DNA of 64,000 nt from Paragordius varius (Eukaryota; Nematomorpha), in the NCBI GenBank assembly GCA_964247055.1, contig OZ176054.1, positions 11,532,001-11,596,000 of the forward strand, given 5' to 3'. The notes under the pieces were generated by a model that ran no database searches, was not told the origin of the DNA, and saw only the letters and a program-made list of their open reading frames with translations. Numbering within the stretch: position 1 is the first letter of the stretch; every line of letters starts with the position of its first letter. Of this stretch, positions 62,901-64,000 are shown piece by piece. Made by a program: the position numbers and the translations under genes.

Positions 62901-64000
62901 CTACTGTTAAGCCTTTTAGGTATTATAGAGATGTTAGAACAACATATTAATATGCAACCAATATGTAATTTAAAATTATTGAAAAAATGTACTGACACTA
63001 AAACTGTGTATCATAAAAATCAAACGAATATGGATATAGTTAACAGTTTAATGCCCCATAATCCGATTAATAGTTACTTTCAAAATAGCAAATCCAATTA
63101 TAATAGCAAAAGCAACATTAAACATAATTTAATTAGGAATAATCCACCAAGCATCTTCTTTGATCCAATTAATAATGGTGTAAATGCTCCAAATGAAGCT
63201 AATATATTTACACAATTGCGACAAGGCGAAACAAACATAAGACCTGTTATCAATTATGACCCGAATGAACATCTTAGCAATAAGAAACATGAAAACCCTT
63301 TAATAAGACAAAAACAGGGTTTTCTTGAATATGGAAATCTACCCACGTATTACAACAACGAAACTAATAAATTTAATTTAGGAGATGTTTTTGACACCAG
63401 AACTGAAGTGGACAATCTAATGAAATCTAGCCATAACTTAAGCAGTAGTAATATATTCTGCCTATCAAATTCTTTTTCTTTTGACCCTATTTATTACAAT
63501 AATGATGATATTTATCATAACACAAACGATTCCTTAGTTAATGTTAAAAACGAATCTTTTGTGACAAACGGACTAGAAGAGCAAAAATTAGAATATAAAT
63601 CTTTTGATATTACTGCTAAAAATTATTACCATACTGGAATACCAATGAGCAATTTATGTAATACGGAACGAAATCATAATAATACGTTTCGACAAATTAA
63701 TAGGGTAAGTACGTTGGATAATAATTATGTTGAAAACAACAAAATCTTTACAGCAAAATGCAAGGAAAAATTACCACCACAAAAAAGACAGGTTTTTTCG
63801 CCTCTAAAGGCATGCAATTACATACCATCCGTCCCTTCATTGTTGTGTGAAAGTTTACTAAATACCAGTTTAGATTACGCGTTTGATAGCGAAAAGGGAG
63901 CACAAATGGCAGATATAATTTTTCCTGCAACTCAAAGATCTGACACCAACAAAAGTTTGGCTAGTATGGAAGAACGGTTGTCCCATCATCCATTTGGCCA
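59984..64000 (+). CDS. Claudin/TARP-fold four-helix membrane protein with giant Asn-rich tail, partial at 3' end
   Basis: Exons 59984-60299, 60417-60494, 60595-60735 and 60916 to beyond the window give at least 1200 residues. Helices lie near residues 17-40 (DILVGFILSLLLCILFIPNW), 134-155, 166-193 (with an exon join inside) and 502-525 (LSWIFYLSCLAFVLLNVTCV). The first loop has W...FGLLTYC...C, close to the W-GLWxxC-C signature of the PMP22/claudin/TARP superfamily. Claudins build cell junctions; TARPs and gamma subunits modulate glutamate receptors and calcium channels. Two parts are abnormal. The loop between helices 3 and 4 is about 305 residues (usually 20-40) and holds an RRKR furin-type site. 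The cytoplasmic tail exceeds 675 residues and is rich in Asn and Ser. Intron 3 uses a GC donor. An in-frame upstream Met at 59933 is possible. Its specific partner is unknown. Confidence 0.75.
60736..60915 (+). other. GC-AG intron in the four-helix gene
   Basis: The donor reads TCAG|gcaatt and the acceptor cataggt. Only this junction keeps helix 3 continuous (LFLVSG-LFLLGSIIII); the nearby GT (gtatca) is in the wrong phase. Confidence 0.65.

Noticed and set aside
1-64000. CRISPR arrays, operons, rRNA and bacterial-type features
   Set aside because: The window is spliced animal nuclear DNA; no spaced direct repeats of CRISPR type or rRNA-like sequence were seen.

Overview
The window is AT-rich animal DNA (roughly three quarters A+T) with spliced genes, many degraded transposons and (AT)n microsatellites. 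All gene calls come from joining exons across GT-AG introns by frame and family resemblance; no transcript was available. In the finished models the coding length is a multiple of three for prosaposin (892 aa), PDAP1 (171 aa), a small unnamed membrane protein (110 aa) and the T-type calcium channel (2143 aa).

Organism: an invertebrate metazoan. Three neighbouring genes carry 23-30 bp micro-introns at their 5' ends, with introns of hundreds of bases further 3'. That polarity is best known from flatworms (schistosomes, tapeworms); very small introns also occur in dicyemids. A candidate U12-type AT-AC intron argues against a Caenorhabditis-type nematode. I lean to a flatworm or relative at about 0.4-0.5.

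Layout: 0.7-5.3 kb, the 3' part of SEC13 (+), with a decayed Penelope-like element in one intron. 5.4-5.9 kb, a LINE tail. 8.5-9.6 kb, an intronless orphan seven-helix receptor-like gene (-). 12.2-14.1 kb, a hAT-type MITE with target duplication, then a diverged tandem array of about 308-bp period. 15.4-25.8 kb, a 19-exon prosaposin gene (+) hosting two MITE families. 28.2 kb, a LINE tail. 28.4-28.8 kb, a small micro-intron gene (-) divergent from PDAP1 (28.97-31.0 kb, +). 31.7-34.5 kb, LINE tails and a hAT end. 40.5-56.6 kb, a Cav3 T-type calcium channel (+) with about 36 exons. 58.2-59.1 kb, a dead mariner. 60.0-64.0 kb and beyond, a claudin/TARP-like four-helix protein with a giant Asn-rich tail, cut by the window edge.

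The genes do not form an operon or pathway. SEC13 is COPII/nuclear-pore/GATOR, prosaposin is lysosomal sphingolipid degradation, PDAP1 is a cytosolic phosphoprotein, and Cav3 is membrane excitability. The four-helix protein just downstream belongs to a fold that includes calcium-channel gamma subunits, but a working link to Cav3 is only a guess. The most notable signals are the 5'-biased micro-introns, the AT-AC intron of Cav3, the furin-site-bearing giant loop of the four-helix protein, and at least three new-looking MITE families.
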